Assembly (NCBI GenBank): GCA_030834895.1
Contig: JAUQXA010000024.1
Location: 666,738 to 730,737, forward strand
DNA: 64,000 nt
Source of the DNA: Anaerolineales bacterium
Lineage (GTDB): Bacteria > Chloroflexota > Anaerolineae > Anaerolineales > Villigracilaceae
Reading direction: 5' to 3'
The notes under the pieces are model-generated. The model saw only the letters and a program-made list of their open reading frames with translations. It was not told the origin of the DNA and searched no databases. A program made the translations under genes and the position numbers. Shown piece by piece: positions 49,781 through 58,164 of the stretch. Each line of letters starts with the position of its first letter. Position 1 is the stretch's first letter.

Positions 49781-51112
49781 TTACCCTGACAACTTATCCT
49801 GAATGGCTTGCTGGAACCGCTCACGCACGCCTTCGAACGGGATGCGCTGCATGATCGGGTCAAAGAAACCCTCGACCACCAGACGTTCAGCATCCGCTTG
49901 TGGGATGCCGCGGCTCTTCAGATAAAACAGCGGTTCCTTCTCAAGTTTGCCCACTGTCGCGCCATGAGTACAACGGACATCATCCGCAAGGATTTCCAGT
50001 CCGGGAATCGAATCCGCGCGTGCCTGTTCATCCAGCACCAGGTTGCGGTTTGCCTGATAGCCATCCGTCTTTTGAGCGCCGGGCGCAACGTAGATCATAC
50101 CCTGCCACACGGAACGACTCTTGCCTTTCAAGGCGCCTTTGAACAACAAGTCGCTGGTAGTGTGCGGCGCAAGGTGATTCTGTTGTGTGTCATGGTCGAG
50201 ATGCTGGGTTCCGTCAGTGAAATAGAAGCCTGACATGCGTCCCTGCGCGCCCTCGCCCACGAGGTCGAGGTCCGAGAAATTTTTGGTGAGACGTGAACCG
50301 ACTGCGCCAAAGATCCAGTCGAGGTTGCCACCGCGTTCAACACGAGCTCGCTCATGGGAGAAGTTCCACACGTGGCGCCCCCACGATTGCAATTCCACAA
50401 AATGCAGGTTGGCATTTTGCCCGACGTGAATTTCCACCACGCCAGCGTGCATGGCGTGACCTGGTTCATCGGGCGATGCCGCCTCGTGAACATATGTCAC
50501 CGAAGCGCCATCATCCACGTTGATGATCAGGTGGGAAAAATGAGCCAGATCCGTGCCGGGTCCCCACAACACGGAATGAAGCGGGGTCTCCACCTGCACG
50601 TTACGCGGGACGTGCAGCAGAACGCCGTTGCCCGCCAGCGCGGAGGCCAGCGCCGCAAATTTTCCATCATCGGGCTTGACGATCCTGCCAATCAATTTTT
50701 TGAGCAATCCAGGATGGTCTCTTTCGGCGGTGCGGAGGTCGGTAAAGATCACGCCCTTCCCAACCAGGGCGGGATCAAGTTTTACAGACGAGCCGCCGGG
50801 CAGAAGGGTGATCTGTCCGCCATGCTGTTCGCCGGTCAACGGCTGGAGCAGGTTTTCCGGTACAACAGGCAAATCCTCGAACGCACCCTTTGAGGGAACT
50901 CTAAAATCAGATGCGGGCAACATCCGCAAATCGGTGCGCCGCCAGGGTTCATCGGCGGTAACGGGCATGGAGAATTTTGTAAACACGTCCCAAGCCTGGG
51001 CGCGGACATCCTTCAACCCATCGGCCGGGATGAAATCTGCCGTGAAGGAAAAATCCCTTGCGGCAGAATCGCGTCGGGTTCGGGTAACAGATACTTTTGG
51101 TTTCTCTTGCAT
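49781..51112 (-). CDS. sufD: SufD subunit of the SufBC2D complex
   Basis: A 443-residue protein with the SufB/D C-terminal beta-helix core, e.g. GKSRSVWQGMIYVAPGAQKTDGYQ and QARADSIPGLEILADDVRCTHGATVG. It pairs with SufB as scaffold with SufC. The start at 51112 has GGAG 5 bases upstream. The longer frame would add 22 residues encoded by a hairpin repeat and is rejected. Located after sufB. Confidence 0.9.
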   Translation of the reverse strand: MQEKPKVSVTRTRRDSAARDFSFTADFIPADGLKDVRAQAWDVFTKFSMPVTADEPWRRTDLRMLPASDFRVPSKGAFEDLPVVPENLLQPLTGEQHGGQITLLPGGSSVKLDPALVGKGVIFTDLRTAERDHPGLLKKLIGRIVKPDDGKFAALASALAGNGVLLHVPRNVQVETPLHSVLWGPGTDLAHFSHLIINVDDGASVTYVHEAASPDEPGHAMHAGVVEIHVGQNANLHFVELQSWGRHVWNFSHERARVERGGNLDWIFGAVGSRLTKNFSDLDLVGEGAQGRMSGFYFTDGTQHLDHDTQQNHLAPHTTSDLLFKGALKGKSRSVWQGMIYVAPGAQKTDGYQANRNLVLDEQARADSIPGLEILADDVRCTHGATVGKLEKEPLFYLKSRGIPQADAERLVVEGFFDPIMQRIPFEGVRERFQQAIQDKLSG

Positions 51113-51116
51113 ATGA

Positions 51117-51175
51117 ACTCCAGAGGTCAAAGGTTGAAAGTCAAAGGTCAACGACTTACGACCTTCGACTTTTGA
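51117..51175. repeat. GTCAAAGGTC/GACCTTCGAC hairpin between sufB and sufD
   Basis: GGTCAAAGGTTGAAAGTC and AAAGGTCAAC are mirrored by ACGACCTTCGAC and TTTTGACATT. Same family as the repeats inside cydDC. Confidence 0.7.
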
Positions 51176-51177
51176 CA

Positions 51178-52605
51178 TTAACCGATTGACCCCTCCATTT
51201 GAAGTTGAATTAATCGATTCATCTCCACCGCGTATTCCATCGGCAATTCCTTGACCAGCGGTTCGATGAAGCCAGCCACTACCATGCTCGTCGCCTCCTC
51301 TTCGGAAAGCCCGCGTGACATGAGGTAGAAGAGTTGTTCCTCGCCCACCTTGGAGACCGAAGCCTCGTGTCCGATTGTCACATCGTCCTCGTCAATTTCA
51401 ATGGATGGGTATGTGTCGGAGCGGGATTGCGGGTCAAGCAGAAGAGCATCGCAAACCACATTGGATTTGACGCCCTTCGAGCCTTTGTAGACTTTGACCA
51501 GCCCGCGGTAGGAAGCGCGTCCGCCGTTCTTTGAAATGGACTTGGATGTGATCTTGCTGGTTGTGTCCGGCGCAAAATGCACCATCTTCGAGCCTGCATC
51601 CTGAATCTGTCCCTTGCCGGCAAATGCCATCGAAAGCATCTCGCCGTGTGCGCCCGGTTCCATCAGATAACAGGAGGGGTATTTCATGGTCAGTTTCGAG
51701 CCAAGATTCGAGTCAACCCATTCGTGGGTCGCATTCGCAAAAACCATGGCACGCTGGGTTACAAGGTTGAACACATTGGTGGACCAGTTTTGAATGGTCG
51801 AATAACGTGAGCGGGCGCCTTTCTTGACAACGATTTCGATCACGCCAGAGTGGAAGGAATTGCTGGTGTACTGAGGCGCTGTACAGCCCTCGACATAATG
51901 CACCGAAGCGCCTTCGTCCACAATGATGAGCGTGCGCTCGAACTGTCCAACGTTGGCGGTGTTCAAGCGGAAATAAGCCTGCAAGGGCAAGTCCACTTTC
52001 ACGCCTTTGGGGACGTAAACGAACGATCCGCCCGACCAAACCGCGGAGTTCAATGCGGCGAATTTATTGTCCTCGATTGGGATAACCGTGCCGAAATATT
52101 CCCTGAACAAATCAGGGTGTTGTTTGAGTCCATCCTCGATGGAAAGGAAAATCACGCCTTGTTTTTCAAGGTGCTCCAGAATGGAATGATACACCATCTC
52201 AGACTCATATTGCGCCCCCACTCCAGCCAGAAATTTCTGCTCGGCTTCGGGGATGCCGAGTTTATCAAAGGTGTTTTTGATGTCCGAGGGGACATCATCC
52301 CAATTCTTTTCGCTCTTCTCGGTCGGTTTGACGTAGTAGAAAATATTGTCAAGGTCAAGCTCGTTGAGTTCAGGTCCCCAGGTGGGCATGGGACGGGCAA
52401 GGAAATGCTCCAGCGCCTTCAAGCGAAAATCGAGCATCCACTGCGGCTCGCCTTTCATGCGCGAGATATTTTCCACAACCTGGCGATTCAAACCTCTTTC
52501 GGACTTGAACACATAGTTGTCATCACGGTCATGAAAACCGTATTTGTAATCACCAATCTCTTCGAGGATTTTTGCATCCTCGTTCAATTTTGTATCTTCA
52601 GCCAT
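51178..52605 (-). CDS. sufB: SufB scaffold subunit
   Basis: A 475-residue SufB. N-terminal [13 protein letters not shown], then [22 protein letters not shown] and [23 protein letters not shown]; the C-terminal core carries [22 protein letters not shown]. It is the main scaffold for cluster assembly with SufC and SufD. Between sufC and sufD, with a 40-base gap to sufC. Confidence 0.94.
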   Translation of the reverse strand: MAEDTKLNEDAKILEEIGDYKYGFHDRDDNYVFKSERGLNRQVVENISRMKGEPQWMLDFRLKALEHFLARPMPTWGPELNELDLDNIFYYVKPTEKSEKNWDDVPSDIKNTFDKLGIPEAEQKFLAGVGAQYESEMVYHSILEHLEKQGVIFLSIEDGLKQHPDLFREYFGTVIPIEDNKFAALNSAVWSGGSFVYVPKGVKVDLPLQAYFRLNTANVGQFERTLIIVDEGASVHYVEGCTAPQYTSNSFHSGVIEIVVKKGARSRYSTIQNWSTNVFNLVTQRAMVFANATHEWVDSNLGSKLTMKYPSCYLMEPGAHGEMLSMAFAGKGQIQDAGSKMVHFAPDTTSKITSKSISKNGGRASYRGLVKVYKGSKGVKSNVVCDALLLDPQSRSDTYPSIEIDEDDVTIGHEASVSKVGEEQLFYLMSRGLSEEEATSMVVAGFIEPLVKELPMEYAVEMNRLIQLQMEGSIG

Positions 52606-52645
52606 TGGATTCTCCGTTATTTAACTCTAAGGTCAATATACAAAT

Positions 52646-53422
52646 TTACCCTTCGGCGACAGCCTCGTACTTTTCGCGCACCCAATCGTAGCCATGTTCT
52701 TCGAGGCGCAAGGCAAGGTCGGGTCCACCCGACTCGACGATGCGCCCATCCAGCATCACATGAACGAAATGCGGCTTAATGTAATTCAGCAGACGCTGGT
52801 AATGGGTGATAACCAACACACCAAGTTCTGGACCGGAAAGAGCATTGACGCCTTCCGAGACAATGCGCAGGGCATCGATATCCAAGCCCGAATCGGTTTC
52901 ATCCAAAATGGCGATCTCTGGCTTGAGGGTCGCCATCTGCAAAATTTCAGCGCGTTTCTTCTCGCCGCCCGAAAAACCGTCGTTGAGATAGCGCCCGGCA
53001 AAACCGTGATCCATCTTGAGCATGTCCATCTTTTCCTTGAGCATCTTGCGGAACTCAGGGATGGGCATGCCCTTGTCGTCGGGGTTGGCGGCGCGTCGGC
53101 GGGCATTCAGCGCCGAGCGCAGGAAGTTGGCCACGGTCACGCCGGGGATGGCGACTGGATACTGGAAAGCCAGGAACATCCCTTCGCGGGAACGTTCATC
53201 GGGTTCAAGCTCCAAAACATTACGACCCTTGAAAATCACCTCCCCTTCGGTGACGGTGTAATTGGGGTGCCCCATCAAAGTGTAGGCAAGGGTGGACTTG
53301 CCCGTGCCATTCGGTCCCATGATGGCGTGGACCTCGCCCTGTTTTATGGTGAGTGACAGACCTTTGAGGATTTCCTTGTCTTCGATGCTGACATGCAGGT
53401 TCCTGATTTCAAGTTGCGACAT
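52646..53422 (-). CDS. sufC: SufC ATPase
   Basis: A 258-residue ABC-type ATPase with Walker [10 protein letters not shown], signature FSGGEKKR, and Walker [12 protein letters not shown]. The Asp before the switch His (VITHYQRLL) is typical of SufC. First gene of the suf operon. AGGAG is 10 bases before the ATG and the promoter about 70 bases upstream of that. Confidence 0.95.
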   Translation of the reverse strand: MSQLEIRNLHVSIEDKEILKGLSLTIKQGEVHAIMGPNGTGKSTLAYTLMGHPNYTVTEGEVIFKGRNVLELEPDERSREGMFLAFQYPVAIPGVTVANFLRSALNARRRAANPDDKGMPIPEFRKMLKEKMDMLKMDHGFAGRYLNDGFSGGEKKRAEILQMATLKPEIAILDETDSGLDIDALRIVSEGVNALSGPELGVLVITHYQRLLNYIKPHFVHVMLDGRIVESGGPDLALRLEEHGYDWVREKYEAVAEG

Positions 53423-53500
53423 ACTATTTAGACTCCTGGGAATTTATCGCTTACGCGGTACGATGTAAGCCATTACTGGCGTTTTTATCAATTCTGCGGC

Positions 53501-53529
53501 ATTATAGCAGGGTTGGACGAAATTGTCAA
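53501..53529 (-). promoter_or_regulatory. suf operon promoter
   Basis: On the minus strand TTGACA (53529-53524), 17 bases, TATAAT (53506-53501). A perfect sigma-70-type promoter; start near 53494, leaving about 70 bases of leader before sufC. Confidence 0.85.
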
Positions 53530-53561
53530 ATATTTATGATATTTTTCTAGTATATTGACAA
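53523..53561. promoter_or_regulatory. Dyad at the sufR-suf divergent promoters
   Basis: TTGTCAAATAT at the left is nearly mirrored by ATATTGACAA at the right, centred between the two -35 boxes. Part of the symmetry comes from the -35 hexamers themselves. It is the likely SufR operator. Confidence 0.5.
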
Positions 53562-53583
53562 ACTCAGGCGAGGAGGTTATACT
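53555..53583 (+). promoter_or_regulatory. sufR promoter
   Basis: TTGACA (53555-53560), 17 bases, TATACT (53578-53583). The sufR ATG starts 8 bases after the -10, so the message is leaderless. The AGGAGG at 53571-53576 lies upstream of the predicted transcript and is not used. Confidence 0.8.
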
Positions 53584-53590
53584 TTTGCCC

Positions 53591-54214
53591 ATGAAATCAA
53601 CGCGAGACAAAATCCTGCAAACCTTGTTGGAAAAACCCCGTTCGACGATTAACGCGCTGGCTGAGGCGGTAGGGATCAACCCCATCTCTGTCCGCCACCA
53701 CCTTACCAATCTCCAGATGGAAGGATTGGTTGAAGGCCAGGAGGAACGGCATGGCGTCGGACGACCGCGCCTGGTATACATCCTCACCGACGAGGGGATG
53801 GAGCGTTTTCCCACCCGGTACATGCAACTGACCACGCGGCTTCTGTCACAGATGAAAGGCAGCATGCCAGGTCCTGTGGTGGCGAACTTATTCAATCAAA
53901 TTGCGGAAGACCTTGCCAGCCAGTACGCCAGCGATGTGCAAAACCTGAGCATGGAGGAACGCCTCGATTTTGTCAAACAAATTTTGGCGCACGAGGGTTT
54001 CAATGTGCAATGGGAAAAGAAGGGTGAGCAGTATGAAATTCATGAAATCTCCTGTCCATACTATCAGATTGGCACAACCCACCCGGAGGTCTGTTCCGTT
54101 GACCAGACCCTGATTTCAAAGATGTTGGCTGTTCCAGCCAACAAAGTACAGTGCATCCTGACCGGCGCTGCGCACTGCACGTACGTGATCCAGCCTGCCG
54201 AAACGAAAAAATAA
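53591..54214 (+). CDS. sufR: SufR-type Fe-S transcriptional repressor
   Basis: A 207-residue protein. N-terminal winged helix (STRDKILQTLLEKPRSTINALAEAVGI...RHHLTNLQ) and a C-terminal domain with four cysteines (ISCPYY, EVCSVD, VQCILT, AHCTYV) that would bind an Fe-S cluster. SufR represses suf when clusters are plentiful. It is divergent to sufC. The ATG at 53591 fits a leaderless transcript; TTG codons at 53555 and 53585 are possible but lie at or upstream of the start site. Confidence 0.87.
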   Translation: MKSTRDKILQTLLEKPRSTINALAEAVGINPISVRHHLTNLQMEGLVEGQEERHGVGRPRLVYILTDEGMERFPTRYMQLTTRLLSQMKGSMPGPVVANLFNQIAEDLASQYASDVQNLSMEERLDFVKQILAHEGFNVQWEKKGEQYEIHEISCPYYQIGTTHPEVCSVDQTLISKMLAVPANKVQCILTGAAHCTYVIQPAETKK

Positions 54215-54231
54215 CCCTCGAAGGAACAAAA

Positions 54232-54579
54232 ATGAGCGACCCTGAAACCAAGGAAATCCAGTGGAGCATTCACCAAACCCATCCCGACCTCGTGCAGGAG
54301 GTCCGCACAAAACTTTCGGAGGTGGTTGACCCCGAAATTGGAATGACCATTATTCAGCTGGGGCTGATCCGCAACGTGGAAATCGAAAATGGCATCGGGC
54401 GCATAAAGATGATCCTGACCACGCCCTTCTGCCCCTACGGACCGGCATTGATCGAAATGACCAAAGCCAAGGCGGTGGAGGCACTCAATATGCCTGTCAA
54501 CATCGAAATGAGCATGGACGTGTGGGACTTTTCAATGATGGAAGACCCGTCCGCCCTGGATTGGGGAATGTATTCGTAG
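54232..54579 (+). CDS. SufT-like MIP18/DUF59 family protein
   Basis: A 115-residue protein with the DUF59 core: VVDPEIGMTIIQLGLIRNVEI and the conserved Cys in TTPFCPYGPALIE. Such proteins assist late Fe-S maturation. It follows sufR by 17 bases with GGA upstream, so sufR and this gene form a unit opposite the suf operon. A terminator follows. Confidence 0.85.
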   Translation: MSDPETKEIQWSIHQTHPDLVQEVRTKLSEVVDPEIGMTIIQLGLIRNVEIENGIGRIKMILTTPFCPYGPALIEMTKAKAVEALNMPVNIEMSMDVWDFSMMEDPSALDWGMYS

Positions 54580-54622
54580 GGCAGCGGAATAGTTATTAGT
54601 AGAACGATTGAGTAGTCAAAGC

Positions 54623-54658
54623 AAAAGACGCCATCCATTTTGGATTGGCGTCTTTTTT
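54623..54658 (+). terminator. Terminator after the SufT-like gene
   Basis: AAAAGACGCCA pairs with TGGCGTCTTTT, with inner ATCCA/TGGAT pairing, followed by a T-run. Also serves the converging XRE-cupin gene. Confidence 0.8.
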
Positions 54659-54674
54659 CAACGTTACCAGGCTT

Positions 54675-55286
54675 TCATTCCCCATTTTTCCAGTGCATGG
54701 CGTGAGGCTGTTCACCTTCCGCAAAACCTGAAATGATAACCAGGGCGGTCGTCACTGTACTGCCGGGATTCTTCCAGCGATGCTTCAGCTTTGACTCGAA
54801 CAAAAGACTGTCACCCGCCTCCAGCTGAAAAAATTCCTTGTCGACATAATATTCCAGTTTGCCGCGTAAACAGAACACAAATTCATGTCCCGAATGGACA
54901 ATATTGCGCGGCCCGCTGGATGCGCCTGATTCCAAAGTCAACATAAAAGGTTCGACACGCCCTGAAAATTGAGCCCCGCCCAGCCCCTCAAAAACCCCAC
55001 GCGTAAAAGACATGCGCGGCCGTTCGTCCGATTTCAGAAAGATGACCTGTTTTTTTGCATCCTCCTGTCCAAAAAAGGCAGTAATGGAGACTCCCAGAGC
55101 GTCTGCCAGTTTATAGAGGGTGCTGACCGAAGGGGATGTCCTGCCACGTTCGATCATACTCAGGGCATTGGCAGAGAGTCCGCTTCGTGTGGCAAGCGCG
55201 CGCATCGAAATTCCACGCGCCTCGCGCAGTTCACGCAGACTTGTTGCCACATTCACAGAAGGGGCCTCACGCATGAACGATTGCAT
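54675..55286 (-). CDS. XRE-cupin transcriptional regulator
   Basis: A 203-residue regulator with an N-terminal XRE helix-turn-helix (RGISMRALATRSGLSANALSMIERGRTSPS) and a C-terminal cupin domain from about 110 (VHSGHEFVFCLRGKLEYYV, LEAGDSLLFESKLKHRW). Such regulators sense small metabolites such as amino acids or polyamines. It lies next to AzlCD on the opposite strand, with about 350 bases between, so control of that exporter is plausible. Confidence 0.85.
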   Translation of the reverse strand: MQSFMREAPSVNVATSLRELREARGISMRALATRSGLSANALSMIERGRTSPSVSTLYKLADALGVSITAFFGQEDAKKQVIFLKSDERPRMSFTRGVFEGLGGAQFSGRVEPFMLTLESGASSGPRNIVHSGHEFVFCLRGKLEYYVDKEFFQLEAGDSLLFESKLKHRWKNPGSTVTTALVIISGFAEGEQPHAMHWKNGE

Positions 55287-55606
55287 ACTACTCTCCTCAT
55301 CTAAAGTAAAGAATTACTTGCGATTGACGGCAAGAATAACACAAAATGAATAAATTTGTAACCAAAAAGATTTAACCACACACTTGCCCTGGCGGGCAGT
55401 GCCAAGGGAGCACACCGAGATCGCGGAGAAAAGCCTCTAAAATCTTCCTTGGAACCGCCGTCCACACCTGCACTGAACTGAAGGCGCAGATCAGGTGGGG
55501 CAGATGTATGAACTCCGTGAGCGAAACGTCCGTGGCGGGTGACCTTCCAAGCTACCACCCACAAAGGAAGGTTATAATCTCCACCCAAAAACCACAAAAG
55601 GAGCAA
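55287..55606. other. Intergenic region with predicted stem-loops, upstream of azlCD
   Basis: About 320 bases with no convincing protein gene. A long stem pairs CTTGGAACCGCC (55448-55459) with GGCGG (55534-55538) and TTCCAAG (55545-55551), enclosing CACCTG/CAGGTG (55465-55470 with 55492-55497). A smaller hairpin, CCCTGGC with GCCAAGGG, lies near 55395-55415. A TATAAT (55573-55578) follows, then AAGGAG. This may be a structured leader or small RNA; I match no known class. Confidence 0.4.
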
Positions 55607-55611
55607 ATGGC

Positions 55612-55716
55612 ATGGCAATGGACGTCATCGACATTCCATGCTTTTTTTGCAAAGCACAATGCGAATTCATAGAGATTTCTTTGCCGGAGCACGCCGTTCC
55701 CTGCCCATCCTGATCG
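55612..55716 (+). CDS. Possible 34-residue Cys-rich peptide overlapping azlC
   Basis: A 34-codon frame with GGAG 8 bases before its ATG and a TATAAT upstream. It encodes MAMDVIDIPCFFCK with two further cysteines and a PCPS end, like a truncated zinc ribbon. It overlaps the azlC start in another frame. azlC itself has no visible ribosome-binding site, so this peptide could couple translation of azlC. It may also be chance. Confidence 0.3.
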
Positions 55717-56363
55717 GGGTCATTCCGTTCGCCATGATCTCCGGCGTGGCGGCAGTCAGCGTCGGCATGACTTTTTTCGAAACCATGGGGATGTCAACCA
55801 TAGTATTTGCGGGAGCCTCGCAATTGGCAGTCTATCAATTGATGAGCGCCGGCAGCCCGTGGATCATCATGGTGTTGACCGCCTGGGTGATCAACCTGCG
55901 TTTTACAATGTACAGCGCCACCCTTGCGCCCTACCTGCAAAAGCTTTCGACGTGGCGCAAAGCCCTGCTGGCCTACATGCTTTCGGACCAGGCCTTCGGA
56001 GTCAGCCTGAGTCATTTTATGATGACGAGCGAGGAAGTCAGTCACCGCTGGTATTATTTTGGTTCGGCGTTGACCATCTGGGTGGCATGGCAAATCAGCG
56101 CCGCCATTGGCGCCTTGCTGGGCGCGCTCGTCCCCGCCAGTTGGGGATTTGACTTTGCCTTTCCGCTCAGCTTCATGGCATTGATGTTCGGCGCGCTGCG
56201 TGACCGTCCAACGGTAATCGCGGCACTGGCGGGCGGACTCATCGCTGTGTTGGCCAAGGGTCTTCCCTACAACACCGGGCTGGTATTGGCGACCTTTCTC
56301 GGCATTGCCAGCGGATACCTGACGGAAAGCCTGCAGTTGCGAAAGCGGGAGGTTGTCCAATGA
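55659..56363 (+). CDS. azlC: AzlC-type branched-chain amino acid exporter subunit
   Basis: A 234-residue membrane protein with RDFFAGARRSLPILIGVIPFAM at the N-terminus and MFGAL(R)DRPTVIAAL near the C-terminus, as in AzlC. With AzlD it exports branched-chain amino acids. The start at 55659 fits the family; an ATG at 55638 adds seven residues. Neither has a Shine-Dalgarno box. It overlaps azlD by 4 bases. Confidence 0.88.
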   Translation: MRIHRDFFAGARRSLPILIGVIPFAMISGVAAVSVGMTFFETMGMSTIVFAGASQLAVYQLMSAGSPWIIMVLTAWVINLRFTMYSATLAPYLQKLSTWRKALLAYMLSDQAFGVSLSHFMMTSEEVSHRWYYFGSALTIWVAWQISAAIGALLGALVPASWGFDFAFPLSFMALMFGALRDRPTVIAALAGGLIAVLAKGLPYNTGLVLATFLGIASGYLTESLQLRKREVVQ

Positions 56364-56689
56364 GTCAATCAAGCCTGTGGTCACTTTTTCTTGTCGTCGG
56401 CTTGGGAACATTCCTGCAGCGTTTCGTATTCATTTACCTGTTCGGGAAAATCGAAATGCCCGAATGGCTGCGCCGCGCCCTGCGTTTTGTACCGGCCGCG
56501 GCTTTGGCGGCATTGGTCTTCCCGGCGTTGACCCACCCTGCGGGACACCTCGACATTTCAACCGGAAATTTCCGTCTGCTGGCCGGACTGGGCGGGGCGC
56601 TCGTGGCATGGAAAACCCGCAACGTGATGTTAACCATTCTCGTGGGGATGGTTTTGCTTTGGGCGTTGGAAGCGGCTTTTGGAATGTGA
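56360..56689 (+). CDS. azlD: AzlD-type exporter subunit
   Basis: A 109-residue membrane protein with about four helices, GTFLQRFVFIYLFG, LRRALRFVPAAALAALVFPAL and WKTRNVMLTILVGMVLLW, typical of AzlD. Start overlaps the azlC end (ATGA). Ends at a bidirectional terminator. Confidence 0.88.
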   Translation: MSQSSLWSLFLVVGLGTFLQRFVFIYLFGKIEMPEWLRRALRFVPAAALAALVFPALTHPAGHLDISTGNFRLLAGLGGALVAWKTRNVMLTILVGMVLLWALEAAFGM

Positions 56690-56713
56690 TTACTCGCCAA
56701 CCTTCCACCAAGT

Positions 56714-56748
56714 AAAAGGTCTCCAAGCAGTTCGCTCGGAGACCTTTT
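56714..56748. terminator. Bidirectional terminator after azlD
   Basis: AAAAGGTCTCC pairs perfectly with GGAGACCTTTT across a 13-base loop. Serves azlD and the converging 56772-58034 gene. Confidence 0.85.
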
Positions 56749-56771
56749 ATTATCAAACTATATCAACCAAT

Positions 56772-58034
56772 CTAACGATGTAAATTCTTCGCCGCGATAA
56801 AACTCAGCCCCTTCTCGGTTAACGCGCGGGCGGAATGGTTGCAGGCGTTCACTTTTTCGATGAAGTTGAGTTGCAGGTTATCCCAGTCACCGCTTTCTAT
56901 GACTTCCTTCTTGTCACGGAAGTAATCGAGGATGTCGGACTGGTGGGCGAGGTTCTGTTCCACATAGGGGTCGCCACCTTCATGCTTGGCGGCAATATTC
57001 GCCACGTGGTCTGCGATCTCCACCAACTCAGTGCGGCGGTTATACGGTTGGATGACGATACTCTTGTAGGTCTCGGTAATGTGATGTTCGAAGCGCACCA
57101 CCTTCTCGAAGCCCAGCGCCTTGCGGAAATCGGCGGTCAATTCCATCGTCTGGTTATTGATCGAGTTTGACCAGTTGAAGCCGATCAGCGGACTGGTTCC
57201 ATCGTCGCGGCTGAACAGCTTCGCCATGGTCAGAATCCACAGCGCGTGATAGGGATTATCCGATCCAAAGAAAACCGAAATCTTGAACTGGATGTCCACG
57301 CCAAGTTTGTAAAGCATGAAGCCGAGCAGGATCGTCCCAGCGTTGAAATTCAACACGTGCTGGACGCCATAATTGGTGTAGTAATACAGGAACTCGTCCA
57401 GCCACTGCAGGGCATGTTCATTGGGCTGACCGATGCCGCCAAAGTAGCCCGTGATGGTGGCGGGGCCACCGAGGTGCGGATTCGAGCCGTCGGTGCCTTT
57501 GGTGTCCAGCGTCTCGACGAAGGACGCGCCGATGATGTCCAGCGCGGCGACGATGGCGGGCAGGTCACCGTCCATTTCGGATTCGTTCATCTTGCGGACA
57601 GCGATGAAGCGTCCGGGGACGAGGGTCTTGTTGGCAATTGCCTGTTCCGCCATGACACGCACCCAGGGGAAATATTGCAGAGCAGAAACTTCAAGTGTGA
57701 CCGCGTATTTATCCTTGAACTTGGTTTTATCGGCAGCAGGTCCCAACACCTTGCGGCGATAATCCTTGACCGAGATAAACGCGCCCTTGTCTCGTTGCTG
57801 AATCAGCCAGTTCAAATCCTTGATCGCGTCAGGATTACGCTCATGCACAATTTTGAAGAGATTCTCCATCTTGCGGGCGGCGCGATGTTTGCGGTTGATC
57901 TCCTTCGGCGTGCCGTACTTGGCGACCACCGCAAAGAAGTCCTTCATCACCTGCGAGTTGGGGTCAAGCAAAACGGAGTTGAATGCCTTGAGTTTATCGG
58001 GCGAAATCTTGAGCAGCTTTTGAGTCTCGTTCAT
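56772..58034 (-). CDS. Conserved-looking protein of unknown function in the tpl operon
   Basis: A 420-residue soluble protein I do not recognise. Its sequence has the character of an enzyme: GASFVETLDTKGTDGSNPHLGG, GYFGGIGQPNEHALQW, FKISVFFGSDNPYHALW, FNWSNSINNQTMEL and VRFEHHITETYK. These are rich in N, G, H and aromatic residues. The C-terminal third is helical and ends NACNHSARALTEKG. AAGGAG lies 6 bases before the ATG. It is the last gene after tyrosine phenol-lyase and the PanB-like gene, so it may act on a related metabolite. No catalytic call is made. Confidence 0.65.
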   Translation of the reverse strand: MNETQKLLKISPDKLKAFNSVLLDPNSQVMKDFFAVVAKYGTPKEINRKHRAARKMENLFKIVHERNPDAIKDLNWLIQQRDKGAFISVKDYRRKVLGPAADKTKFKDKYAVTLEVSALQYFPWVRVMAEQAIANKTLVPGRFIAVRKMNESEMDGDLPAIVAALDIIGASFVETLDTKGTDGSNPHLGGPATITGYFGGIGQPNEHALQWLDEFLYYYTNYGVQHVLNFNAGTILLGFMLYKLGVDIQFKISVFFGSDNPYHALWILTMAKLFSRDDGTSPLIGFNWSNSINNQTMELTADFRKALGFEKVVRFEHHITETYKSIVIQPYNRRTELVEIADHVANIAAKHEGGDPYVEQNLAHQSDILDYFRDKKEVIESGDWDNLQLNFIEKVNACNHSARALTEKGLSFIAAKNLHR

Positions 58035-58052
58035 TTTTTCTCCTTTTATTTC

Positions 58053-58162
58053 GTCATTGCGAGGAGGGTGCCCTTCCCGACGAAGCAATCTTATTATGAA
58101 TAGTTGAGATTGTTTCGGGCTGTCCTTCGACTTCGCTCAGGACGTACGCCCTCGCAGTGGCG
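58053..58162. repeat. TGTCATTGCGAG-type palindrome, copy 3
   Basis: GTCATTGCGAGG and GAAGCAATCT are mirrored by GAGATTGTTTCG and CCTCGCAGTGGC. It also contains the CTTCGACTTCGCTCAGGACG motif at 58124, as if one repeat had inserted in another. Confidence 0.75.
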
Positions 58163-58164
58163 TA

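Noticed and set aside
55482..55500. ACCTGATCTG on the minus strand, resembling the TPP riboswitch core
   Set aside because: The other conserved parts of the TPP motif are missing and the strand is wrong for azlC.
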